Position numbers and translations under genes: made by a program
Source: an uncultured Lachnospiraceae bacterium
GTDB taxonomy: Bacteria; Bacillota; Clostridia; Lachnospirales; Lachnospiraceae
Assembly (NCBI GenBank): GCA_900549665.1
Contig: URPH01000001.1
Coordinates: 1-64,000 of the forward strand
Length of the DNA: 64,000 nucleotides
Direction of reading: 5' to 3'
Shown: positions 36,325-43,847 of the stretch, one piece after another
How the letters are laid out: every line of letters starts with the position of its first letter
Numbering within the stretch: position 1 is the stretch's first letter
Notes under the pieces: model-generated
What the model saw: the letters and a program-made list of their open reading frames with translations, nothing else
Database searches by the model: none
Told to the model about the DNA's origin: nothing

Positions 36325-36734
36325 AATTCCCCAATTCCTTCTTCCATATAGTAAGGAAATACTAGATTGTTTGGATTATTTGTAGCTCTGATATAATAAC
36401 GGATCCGGATATAAACCGCCCCTTTTGCAGAATCGACGTTATCAATGGAAACATCGATATCCCGGATACGATGCTCATATTTTACCAGAGCGTTCATCAC
36501 TTCCATGCAAAGCAGGTTTTCAAATGTCGGATCCGGAATGTCAAAGATATAGCTGGATAAATCTGTGCCGAATTCCGGGAGCATTGCCCGTTCTTTGAGA
36601 CGCGTCATCAGGATAATGTATACGGACTGTCTGATATCTTCTTCTGATTCGGCCATTACAAATTTTCCGGTAGCCGGATCAATTTGAGGCGGAAAAGCAA
36701 ATCCTTTTCCTAAAAAATCTTTTGATGTATTCAT
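36321..36734 (-). CDS. gp25-like baseplate protein
   Basis: A 137-residue gpW/gp25 family protein (Afp9/Pvc9 equivalent). LGKGFAFPPQIDPATGK, the RLKERAMLPEFGTDLSSYIF block and paired beta strands are family-like; the acidic lysozyme residues of T4 gp25 are not needed here. It links baseplate wedges to the first sheath ring. It overlaps the large J gene by four bases and lies 17 bases after the spike gene. Confidence 0.9.
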   Translation of the reverse strand: MNTSKDFLGKGFAFPPQIDPATGKFVMAESEEDIRQSVYIILMTRLKERAMLPEFGTDLSSYIFDIPDPTFENLLCMEVMNALVKYEHRIRDIDVSIDNVDSAKGAVYIRIRYYIRATNNPNNLVFPYYMEEGIGEL

Positions 36735-36751
36735 ACTGTTTCCTTTCCCGT

Positions 36752-37531
36752 CTAATTGATTTTGACCATGGCTCCCTTGATCTCCGTTGTCGTGCCGCCC
36801 TCAGCCTTTAAGGACTGTGAACCGGACAACTGAAGCATTCCGCCTTTTAAAACTGCCTTGGAGCTTCCCTCAAGCTCCATACTGTTTGCAGCCTTTATTC
36901 CGATCTTATCCGCTTTCTGATTAAGGCTTTTTCCCTTCCCGTCAAGCTCAGCTGTAACATTTCCCGCAGAAAGCGAGATTTTATTTTCTGCCTTGATGGT
37001 AATCTCTCCGCCTTTAAAATCCATAAGAATCTGATTTTTTCCTTCTTTATCCCCGATTGAGCAGCTTTCCTTTTCATCATCAATTAAAATCTGCTGTTCT
37101 TTTTTGGTCATGATCTTAATATAACCTTTATCGGCAGTATCCAGAATCTCGATCTCCATTCCGCCTTTGGTCTTAAAATGCTTTTTCAGATTTTTATCAT
37201 CAAAATCATTTTTGATCAGCTCACAATTTTGCGGATAGAGACTCCCAAGTAAAAACGGTCGTTTGAGGCTGCCGCCGATAAATCCCACCAGTACCTCTTC
37301 ATTGATCTCCGGAACCAGATAGCTGCCATAGGTTCCGCCTGTATAGGGAGACAGGAGGCGGACCCATTCACATATATTTTTCTTTTCTTCCCATGCTGTA
37401 AATTCAACCTTTACCATTCCCGGATGATCCTTGTTATTGTTTTCAATAACCTTTCCCTGCACAAAGCCGGGGGTTTTCTGGCTGTCAAAATATTCATTTG
37501 GAAATGTTAATAAATCTGTTAATTCACTCAT
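36752..37531 (-). CDS. Spike protein, gpV/VgrG C-terminal type
   Basis: A 259-residue spike. Residues 20-100 are a gp5/VgrG-type OB fold (WVRLLSPYTGGTYGSYLVPEINEEVLVGF). The rest shows short regular repeats expected for a triple-stranded beta-helix (GGEITIKAENKISLSAG, MELEGSSKAVLKGG). It forms the trimer that pierces the target and carries the PAAR-like tip. In Afp8/Pvc8 the hub and spike are one protein; here they are two adjacent genes. AAGGGA precedes the start. Confidence 0.88.
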   Translation of the reverse strand: MSELTDLLTFPNEYFDSQKTPGFVQGKVIENNNKDHPGMVKVEFTAWEEKKNICEWVRLLSPYTGGTYGSYLVPEINEEVLVGFIGGSLKRPFLLGSLYPQNCELIKNDFDDKNLKKHFKTKGGMEIEILDTADKGYIKIMTKKEQQILIDDEKESCSIGDKEGKNQILMDFKGGEITIKAENKISLSAGNVTAELDGKGKSLNQKADKIGIKAANSMELEGSSKAVLKGGMLQLSGSQSLKAEGGTTTEIKGAMVKIN

Positions 37532-37566
37532 ACAGAATCCCTTCCAGTCAATATGATTTCCACCTT

Positions 37567-38664
37567 TTAAAGACTGTTGCGCCTTGCTTTAAAGGTTGTC
37601 AGAAAATTGCCGTTTTCCATCGTGTGACGCACGGATGTGATGTAATACTTGCCATCAACGTGTTCTGCAATCTTTTCAAGCCTGATAAAACGTCCGGGGC
37701 CGATTTCCGGAATACCGATACAGGTCATTTCCAGACTTCCAAAAGTGTCGGCAACCGCCTGTATCCGTGCCTGTGCCCGCCGCTTTGCTTCCGCGGCATC
37801 CTTAAGCCCCGGCTCATAAAAGATCTGTTTGGAGCTTCCGATCACCTTATTTCCCCCACTGCCCGGTGAAAATTTACCGCTAATGGAAGCTTCTCCTTTT
37901 ATCAGCTTTCCGGTTTCTGCATCAACACTTCTTACTTCAATCTTTTTTACAAGCTGCTGTGCACAATAGCCGGTCCTCAGTTCATAAATTCCACAGGACG
38001 GGGTCAATGTCATGATGGGGGTTGTTACCTTTTCCTTTTTTCGAAAAACCACCTTTCCCTGTGATACAAAAAACTCATATCCCAGCTTGGATGCCTGTTC
38101 CGTCATGATCTCATAATCGGTCTGCATATTGCTGCGCAAAGGAATCTCATCTTCCTCACAGGAATCAATATTTTTACCTTCCACATAAGAGCTTACCGGA
38201 GAGGATGAAAGAATTTCCTTTAAGATTCCGTCCGCACTCTTCTGGGCAAAAAATTCCATACGGCGGTTTTTCATCATCAATCCTTTTACATCCATGCATT
38301 CCACCCGGATCTCTCCGATCCCGCTGTATTTGTCAAACAAATACCGGACAGAATTGACATAGCCGGTAAATATATTTTCTGTACGGATATAACCGATCGC
38401 AACTTCAACCTTGTCTCCAACTCCAATCTTATTGGCAGCTTTGCTAAAATCGCTCTGCGATGGCTCATAGGCATTGATGATAGAAAAAGAGCATCCACTC
38501 GCCTCAAAATCCGATGACAGTTCAATGTCCAGATTTTGAATACTCATCTTAAGAGATGATACAAGCTTCATGCCACCGACCGTTATTTCCAGTGTTGGAG
38601 CTTTAAAACTGTTATATTTTTTTTCAAGGGCCTGATAGGATGTTGTCACACTCAACAAATTCAT
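37567..38664 (-). CDS. Spike hub protein, gpD-like (VgrG N-terminal type)
   Basis: A 365-residue late control protein D-type hub. It corresponds to the N-terminal half of VgrG or Afp8: an Ig-like and beta-barrel fold with VEVAIGYIRTENIFTGYVN and QAVADTFGSLEMTCIG as recognisable strands, ending YYITSVRHTM. It forms the threefold hub joining tube to spike. It is followed after 35 bases by the spike gene and preceded by the tube adaptor. GGAGA precedes the start. Confidence 0.85.
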   Translation of the reverse strand: MNLLSVTTSYQALEKKYNSFKAPTLEITVGGMKLVSSLKMSIQNLDIELSSDFEASGCSFSIINAYEPSQSDFSKAANKIGVGDKVEVAIGYIRTENIFTGYVNSVRYLFDKYSGIGEIRVECMDVKGLMMKNRRMEFFAQKSADGILKEILSSSPVSSYVEGKNIDSCEEDEIPLRSNMQTDYEIMTEQASKLGYEFFVSQGKVVFRKKEKVTTPIMTLTPSCGIYELRTGYCAQQLVKKIEVRSVDAETGKLIKGEASISGKFSPGSGGNKVIGSSKQIFYEPGLKDAAEAKRRAQARIQAVADTFGSLEMTCIGIPEIGPGRFIRLEKIAEHVDGKYYITSVRHTMENGNFLTTFKARRNSL

Positions 38665-38728
38665 GTTTCATCTCTCCGATAGGTTTACATAACTAATTTC
38701 TGATTATTTCATTCCTGACCTTGCGGTA

Positions 38729-39469
38729 TCAGATAGAAGGCAGCTTCATCATTTTAGTCCGGTCCGGTTTTCTTGGATTCAAAATATGATTTTCCTTTGC
38801 AATATGCCGCCAGTCTGCTGCATCATCATACTCATCATACGCTAACATCCACAGCTCATCTGCCGGACCAAGATTCCGGTATTTTGTCCGGTCAGGTGAT
38901 TCGAACGGCTTGGATATAACATTTTTTTCGCTCTTTTCTTCTTTTCCGCGGATGCGCATGGAGACACGCGCCTGTACGGCATTTCCATCCCGGTCAAACA
39001 GTTGATAACTGACTGTAAGTGATGAAACAACGCCCTTAAACACAAACTTCCCCCAGCAAAAAGCTACCTTATACGGTATATGGGTGCTCTCCTTATAATC
39101 CACCAGCTCGGACAATTTATTTACCATCTCCATAACGCCGTTTTTTTCATTGACATATTTATCAATATTCTGGGCTGCTGTCATATTTTTGATTATGGAT
39201 GCAGAATCAACATACAATTCCAGTGACAGATCCGATGCCTCCGGCTTATTGGGACGTTGGCATTTTGAATCGACATTTCTGCCAATCCCCTGCGTATCCC
39301 GATATTCTACCCCTTGCGAAACAGAAAGTGTTTCCGGATTGAACTGCACCGGTATCTTCTCTTTTTTCTTTTCACTCTCATCATTGGTCAGATAGATCAG
39401 ATAGGCTTTTGCAACCGGTCCATCACCAAATACCATATCCTGTTTTTCTTTACTGAGTTTCATAGGCAT
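38729..39469 (-). CDS. CIS tube adaptor protein (Afp7/Pvc7-like)
   Basis: A 246-residue protein of the CIS tube-initiator type. The segment KIPVQFNPETLSVSQG and FCWGKFVFKGVVSSLTVSYQ are characteristic, and the C terminus (LGPADELWMLAYDEYDDAADWRHIA, read in part) resembles a LysM module. This protein sits between inner tube and spike hub. The start is two bases past the stop of the 874-residue gene; a GGGGA box overlaps the end of that gene. Confidence 0.88.
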   Translation of the reverse strand: MPMKLSKEKQDMVFGDGPVAKAYLIYLTNDESEKKKEKIPVQFNPETLSVSQGVEYRDTQGIGRNVDSKCQRPNKPEASDLSLELYVDSASIIKNMTAAQNIDKYVNEKNGVMEMVNKLSELVDYKESTHIPYKVAFCWGKFVFKGVVSSLTVSYQLFDRDGNAVQARVSMRIRGKEEKSEKNVISKPFESPDRTKYRNLGPADELWMLAYDEYDDAADWRHIAKENHILNPRKPDRTKMMKLPSI

Positions 39470-39471
39470 CG

Positions 39472-42096
39472 CTAATATCCCCTTCTATTTCGTTCGCTAC
39501 GCAGACGGTCTTCCAAATTACGATATACCCGGTCTGCAATCTGTCCTACACTTTCATCTACTTTCCGGTCAATTGTTTTCAGCAGCTGTTCCATGATCTG
39601 TTTGCTGTTTCTCCCGGTCCCTTCCCAGACAACTTCTGTTTCTTTTTCCGGCTCCTTTTGTAAAATCGTTTCATGCACCTGATTTTTTACGATTTTTTTT
39701 GTTTCTTTTACAAACTCAATATCTTTTACGACATTTTGAATTGTTTTTTCCTGTATGTGGTTCTGTTCGCCGGCGGTTATATTTAAAGCATCACCTTTCC
39801 GGTTATCCGGTCCCGCCCCATAAACCAACTCTACGGGCATTTCCATATACCGGTAGGAGTCTGCTCCATTTCGGTCATTTTGTGAATACATCATCTGATT
39901 GACCGTTTTGGTTAAATTATGATGTATGATATGATTCACATTATTATTTTTTTGCAGGCTGTCACAACTTGTCTCCTGTATCGTCTGATTATGAATCAAA
40001 TCACCTGCTTTATGGCTGATCTGACTGATAACCGGATAAATCCTGTTATCAACAGTCTGATATACCTCATTCCCGGACGGATGTATCATCTGATGACCGG
40101 CCTGCCCAATGATCTGACCGGATATCGGATTTTCTGTTTGTAAAAAGCTGTTATAAACCAGCCTTCTGTCCCCATCATTGATCCGATTGATGATCATAAC
40201 CGTGTGGTCATGTACCATACGGTTTTCCAATTGTTTTAACCGGTTGACAGTCTGTGCAATCTTTTGTATCCGGGTATCCGTGAACCGGTTGTTTTTCTGT
40301 ATTTGCTGATTTTGATCATTTTGGTTATTGGGGTTATTATGGTTGTTTTGGTTATTTTGAGTATTTTGGCTATTTTCCGGTTCCTTTACCTGTCCTTTTC
40401 CCTGATCGGAATTTTGGGTGGTTCGGCTTTCACTTGTCCGGCTTGCATTATAAACCGGATTATTTTTTTCATAGGTCAGGTGATTGTTTATGACCGGTAA
40501 GACGGATCTGTTTTCCTGTTGTAACAGCCGATCAGCCGCCTGCGATACTTCATGCCGGATAAGCTCTTTTGTGGACAGCATCGATTCTGAATTGTCCCCG
40601 AAATCCTCATGATAGACCAAATCACTGTTTTCATAATCCGAACGGTTTACCGGTTCTTTTGCAGGATTGCTTACCGCTATATTTTCTAACCGGTTTAGCC
40701 GGTTTGCTGTGTTTATAAGCCTGTTATTTACATTATTTATGTTATATGTTTCTGCCGGTTTTCCCCGGTGTTGTTTTTCCTGTTGCTTTCTTTCCTGTTC
40801 CTGTTTTTCCTGCTGCTGTCTTTCCTGCTGCTGTCTTTCCTGTTCCTGCTTTTCCTGCTGTTGCTTTTCCTGTTGTTGTCTTTCCTGTTCCTGCTTTTCC
40901 TGTTCCTGTTGTTTTTCCTGCTGTTGTCTTTCCTGCTGCTGTTTTTCCTGTTCCTGTTGTTTTTCCTGTCGCTGTCTTTCCTGCTGCTGTTTTTCCTGCT
41001 GCTGTTTTTCCTGTTTCTGTCTTTCCTGCTGCCGTTTTTCCTGCTGTCTTTCTTCCTGATACTGTTTTTCCTGTATCTTCTGATGAATGATCTGTGCAAT
41101 CCGGGTGCTTACCGTAGTATTATCTTCCTGTCGGTTTTGCAGCTTTTCCCGTTTTTCAACGATATGCGATATCATTCTATTTACTGATTGGTTTTCCGGT
41201 TGATCCATATGGTCAACCATCCGTGATATTTCCTGACGGATAAGCTCTTTTTCCCGGCCCGAAGGATTCGTGTACTGTGCAACAGCCGGATCATCCTTTG
41301 AATAATCCTCATGGTAAATCAAGTCCTCTGCCACTGCTTTTGCAGGTCCCTGTCCCATCGGCGCAGTCTGATGCCGTGTCAGCTTATGATCCTTATGACC
41401 CGGTAAGATCTGTGCATCTATTTTCTGCCCAGTCGTAAGCATCCGATTGTCTGTCAGTCTTTTTTGGCTGTTCTGCCGGTTTGCTTTCGCATCTGCTGTC
41501 TCTGTTTTCGCTTCTGCTAAAGCCTGAGGCTGTACCGCGATGCCGGCATACCTATCCACCGTCTGCCGGATCTGTCTGGTATAAACATCCTCATAATGTG
41601 ACAGGCTGTTTTCATAGTTTTCAATATTTCGTATGGTCTGTAAAACCTGCTTTTCCGACAATTGCGATGTAATCTGTTTTTCCTGCAAAATCTGTTTAAA
41701 AACAGTCAGATTCTGCGTTTCTTCCTTGGTTTTTAAAGATAAATACTTTTCAGTGATCGAATCCGTGATTTCCTTTTCTGCCTGCGGAAGCAGCTCTGAA
41801 ATCTTTTTTTCAACCCGCACCTCGAAAGAAGGATAGATCTTTTCCACAACCTTTTTACTCATAACCCGGGTCAGAAACGTAAGATTATTCTGAAACAGTT
41901 CATTATATTCTTTTAAAATCTGCAGCTTCGTGATATTGGTAATATAATTATGGTTTTCGGGCTGTTTTTCGCTCTCTTCTTCATACTCCGGATGAATCAG
42001 CGAAATCGAATCATAGTAATATCCAAGTCCACTATGCTTTGCAATCAATTCTTTTCCAAAATCCAGATAGGGATTCGTTATCTGCTGCATATCCAT
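39472..42096 (-). CDS. Large low-complexity CIS protein, candidate tape measure or assembly scaffold
   Basis: An 874-residue, mostly helical protein of unknown family. Residues 55-180 are coiled-coil-like. A module appears twice: residues 258-312 (LIYHEDYSKDD, then ELIRQEISRMVDHM and PENQSVNRMISHI) and 493-540 (LVYHEDFGDNS, then ELIRHEVSQAADRL and QENRSVLPVINNHL). Between them lies a 100-residue Gln-Glu-Lys/Arg pentad repeat (344-442), and an Asn/Gln run follows (574-600). The C terminus is helical (IMEQLLKTIDRKVDESVGQI). There is no membrane segment. It lies between the second tube and the tube adaptor. No other gene in view fits a tape measure, so this is the best candidate, but not proven. 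A second Met two codons in (42090) has better ribosome-site spacing. Confidence 0.6.
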   Translation of the reverse strand: MDMQQITNPYLDFGKELIAKHSGLGYYYDSISLIHPEYEEESEKQPENHNYITNITKLQILKEYNELFQNNLTFLTRVMSKKVVEKIYPSFEVRVEKKISELLPQAEKEITDSITEKYLSLKTKEETQNLTVFKQILQEKQITSQLSEKQVLQTIRNIENYENSLSHYEDVYTRQIRQTVDRYAGIAVQPQALAEAKTETADAKANRQNSQKRLTDNRMLTTGQKIDAQILPGHKDHKLTRHQTAPMGQGPAKAVAEDLIYHEDYSKDDPAVAQYTNPSGREKELIRQEISRMVDHMDQPENQSVNRMISHIVEKREKLQNRQEDNTTVSTRIAQIIHQKIQEKQYQEERQQEKRQQERQKQEKQQQEKQQQERQRQEKQQEQEKQQQERQQQEKQQEQEKQEQERQQQEKQQQEKQEQERQQQERQQQEKQEQERKQQEKQHRGKPAETYNINNVNNRLINTANRLNRLENIAVSNPAKEPVNRSDYENSDLVYHEDFGDNSESMLSTKELIRHEVSQAADRLLQQENRSVLPVINNHLTYEKNNPVYNASRTSESRTTQNSDQGKGQVKEPENSQNTQNNQNNHNNPNNQNDQNQQIQKNNRFTDTRIQKIAQTVNRLKQLENRMVHDHTVMIINRINDGDRRLVYNSFLQTENPISGQIIGQAGHQMIHPSGNEVYQTVDNRIYPVISQISHKAGDLIHNQTIQETSCDSLQKNNNVNHIIHHNLTKTVNQMMYSQNDRNGADSYRYMEMPVELVYGAGPDNRKGDALNITAGEQNHIQEKTIQNVVKDIEFVKETKKIVKNQVHETILQKEPEKETEVVWEGTGRNSKQIMEQLLKTIDRKVDESVGQIADRVYRNLEDRLRSERNRRGY
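40771..41067 (-). repeat. Gln-Glu-Lys/Arg coding tandem repeat
   Basis: About 300 bases of degenerate 15-base units coding for pentads such as QQQER and QQEKQ within the 874-residue protein. Such repeats can vary in number between strains. Confidence 0.85.
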
Positions 42097-42111
42097 ACCC
42101 TCTGATTTCCA

Positions 42112-42582
42112 CTACATGTTTTCCTGATTCAGTAATTCATACACAATCTCAATCTTTTCGATCAACAGTTCACTTCTCATTGCATCAAAATCACCAACAT
42201 CGATTTTGCGGATAACCGCACCGCTTAAATAATAGGCCTTTACCGGTTTGGAAGCCTCATTGGTGACATAGATACAGACATCCTTTGAAAACTGCATGCC
42301 CGCCTTCAGCTGAAGTCCGTTTCCGGAATCGGTAACGGCATATCCTCTCTCAAAATTCATAACATGTTCCGTACGGTTCGCATTCCTTTTGATATAACTG
42401 CGGTGATTCATGCCACCCTCGCAGAAGCTTTCCGTTGCAACACTTCTCTCAATGCCCGATACCCGCGCAAAGGACATCTTACAATCATCAAAAAAGACCT
42501 GAAAATTATAACCTCTGGCAAAGCCTCCGCCACTCTGACCTGCTTTATTCTGTTGTCCTGTCCGTAATCCGTTTTTTGCCAT
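42112..42582 (-). CDS. Second tail tube protein (gp19-like, Afp5-type)
   Basis: A 156-residue T4 gp19-type tube protein. ARGYNFQVFFDDCKMSFARV, then EGGMNHRSYIKRNANRTEHV and a closing IEKIEIVYELLNQ fit the family. CIS loci often carry two or three tube paralogs; the minor one usually begins the tube at the baseplate, and this copy lies near the adaptor gene. The start at 42582 has GGAG nine bases upstream; a longer in-frame reading to 42729 would overlap the frameshift extension described at 42668-42862. Confidence 0.85.
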   Translation of the reverse strand: MAKNGLRTGQQNKAGQSGGGFARGYNFQVFFDDCKMSFARVSGIERSVATESFCEGGMNHRSYIKRNANRTEHVMNFERGYAVTDSGNGLQLKAGMQFSKDVCIYVTNEASKPVKAYYLSGAVIRKIDVGDFDAMRSELLIEKIEIVYELLNQENM

Positions 42583-42667
42583 ATCGGTATCTCCAACTGT
42601 TCCTATAAAGATCTGTTTTATTTTTATGATGTTAGGTTCAAAAGGTAGTTTGACCCTGATATCATTT

Positions 42668-42862
42668 TTATATTTCAAATATATTTTTCGGTTTTCCGGA
42701 TATCTGCTTGTGGATATCCGAAATTTCACTGCAGAATCTCCGTCTCGTCCTATGATCCATATTCATCACGCTTTGGTAATCCCAATGAAAATAATAGGAC
42801 ACAAAAGAGACCTCTTTATAAAGCTCATCTTCCGGATAAACGACTATTCCGCCCTCGAAAAA
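42668..42862 (-). CDS. DUF6760-like domain, reachable only by -1 frameshift
   Basis: This is an open frame of 63 codons after the slippery site of the chaperone gene. It reads FEGGIVVYPEDELYKEV, then FVSYYFHWDYQSVMNMDHRT and RRRFCSEISDIHKQI. That matches the small CIS protein usually annotated DUF6760, with its YP...LY.E, FHW and H..RRR..EI..I pattern. The frame has a TGA 45 bases before the domain, and no ATG, GTG or TTG before the conserved part, so it cannot be translated alone in full. A -1 shift at A AAT TTT joins it to the upstream chaperone, giving a 182-residue fusion. Domain similarity is from memory of the family. Confidence 0.8.
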   Translation of the reverse strand, partial: FFEGGIVVYPEDELYKEVSFVSYYFHWDYQSVMNMDHRTRRRFCSEISDIHKQISGKPKNIFEI

Positions 42863-43215
42863 TTTATAGGTTTTTCAAACTTATTTCCGCATTCGGGACA
42901 TACACATGTCTCTGTCTGCTCATCCAATGCATTGATTCTCTGATACATATCCTGTAAAAAAGCCAGATCCGCTGAAAACAATTTTTCAATAGTATTTGGA
43001 CGGATATGCTGTACACTTCCAAGTGATGTAATGACTCTTGATAATAAAATAATGGTCAGATATCCCGGATTGCTTACTACCCGGGGATCGCGCAACGGCA
43101 AAATCTCATCTGCTGCCGTAGCAAGACGCATGGTTCCATGTTTGTGTACTTCTCCACTTTCATCGACGTATCCTCTCGGAAGGTCAAATTCAAATTCTGT
43201 AATCAGTTCGTCCAT
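42844..43215 (-). CDS. CIS tail assembly chaperone (E/41/14 type, PF10109-like)
   Basis: A 123-residue protein beginning MDELITEFEFDLPRGYVDES. The segment GTMRLATAADEILPLRDPRV followed by NPGYLTIILLSRVITSLG fits the E/41/14-type tail assembly chaperone family of Mu- and P2-like phages as found in CIS loci. The C terminus has Cys-x-Cys-x-x-Cys (CVCPECGNKFE), half a zinc ribbon. In phages these chaperones coat the tape measure, and a fraction is extended by -1 frameshifting. A slippery A AAT TTT lies five codons before the stop, and the -1 frame encodes a DUF6760-like domain. GGAGG lies eight bases before the start. Confidence 0.85.
   Translation of the reverse strand: MDELITEFEFDLPRGYVDESGEVHKHGTMRLATAADEILPLRDPRVVSNPGYLTIILLSRVITSLGSVQHIRPNTIEKLFSADLAFLQDMYQRINALDEQTETCVCPECGNKFEKPINFSRAE
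42859..42865 (-). promoter_or_regulatory. Candidate -1 programmed frameshift site
   Basis: The heptamer A AAT TTT lies in the chaperone reading phase as X XXY YYZ (codons AAT at 42862-42864 and TTT at 42859-42861). After slipping, the next codon is TTC, which opens the DUF6760-like frame. A GAGGGCGG box just downstream is a Shine-Dalgarno-like element on the far side, and no strong pseudoknot was worked out. Confidence 0.75.
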
Positions 43216-43377
43216 TTTTCTTTCCTCCATTTTATAACATGATACCGGTGGTCGGGGTTCAAGAAAGATAATCTGCATCTTATTTACATAAAATCTTCCG
43301 AACCCTCAACCCTCCTGAAATCAGGAACTATAAAGGCTCCATGCCATTCCGGTATCATTTCTGTTTACGCCGGACTA
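43216..43377 (-). promoter_or_regulatory. Structured space between tube and chaperone genes
   Basis: This 162-base gap is the longest between core CIS genes. A 10-base perfect inverted repeat (43239-43248 with 43349-43358) encloses a nested pair GGGTTC/GAACCC (43255-43260 with 43300-43305) and a small CCTGA/TCAGG hairpin (43314-43325). No T-run follows, so it is not a standard terminator; message processing or stabilisation of the tube-sheath transcript is possible. Confidence 0.5.
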
Positions 43378-43821
43378 TCAGCTTTCACGTTCCATGCTTT
43401 CATATACAAGCTCTACACTTTCAAATGCGATTTCACTTGAGCTTGCGTTGAAATCCGGAGCAGTATATTTACTCGGCCATGCATTGTACAGATTCCATAC
43501 AGCCAAAGAGGTTGTTCCGTCATCATCAAACAATGTAATGGTAATATCTTTGTTACGGTCCTCACCAAGCACCTTGCCCTGTGATACATCCATGACCCAT
43601 TCATAGAAGCTGACACTGCTGGTCATACCCCATTTCAATGTAACATTACCAAACTTGGTCAAGCCGCTCATCTTTCTGGAATAATTGACACCTTCGTCAC
43701 CTTCACGGTACTCAATAACATCGATGCTTGCATCAAAACCGCTTACCTCTGAAAAGCTTGCTTCCGTAATACCTTTAATTTCAACCTTATAGTTATATTT
43801 TTTAAATGGATATTTAGCCAC
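43378..43821 (-). CDS. Major tail tube protein (gp19-like, Afp1-type)
   Basis: A 147-residue inner tube protein. FKKYNYKVEIKGITEASFSE, the VSGFDASIDVIEYREGD segment and FESVELVYESME at the end are typical of the T4 gp19/Hcp-like CIS family. Hexamer rings stack inside the sheath to form the tube pushed out on contraction. The gene follows the sheath gene by 26 bases. GGAGGACAAAAGG lies just before the ATG, a strong ribosome site fitting a protein needed in many copies. Confidence 0.93.
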   Translation of the reverse strand: MAKYPFKKYNYKVEIKGITEASFSEVSGFDASIDVIEYREGDEGVNYSRKMSGLTKFGNVTLKWGMTSSVSFYEWVMDVSQGKVLGEDRNKDITITLFDDDGTTSLAVWNLYNAWPSKYTAPDFNASSSEIAFESVELVYESMERES

Positions 43822-43847
43822 CCTTTTGTCCTCCTTATCCTAGAAAT

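Noticed and set aside
40771..41067. Possible CRISPR array because of regular short repeats
   Set aside because: The 15-base units have no unique spacers and are coding for an in-frame pentad repeat.
40667..41187. Several long plus-strand frames coding Cys/Phe/Leu/Val-rich low-complexity proteins
   Set aside because: They are antisense readings of the Gln-Glu pentad repeat; no ribosome sites, no families, and the minus frame is continuous with CIS genes.
42645..42661. A 16-base string shared with the region at 19365-19381
   Set aside because: About one such match is expected by chance in a window this size, and the surroundings do not match.
42583..42729. N-terminal extension of the second tube protein to 42729
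   Set aside because: A good ribosome site and the family start lie at 42582, and the extension overlaps the frameshift-encoded domain.
42668..42795. Standalone start of the DUF6760-like frame at an internal GTG within its SFVS segment
   Set aside because: It would remove the conserved YP..LY.E part and has no ribosome binding site.
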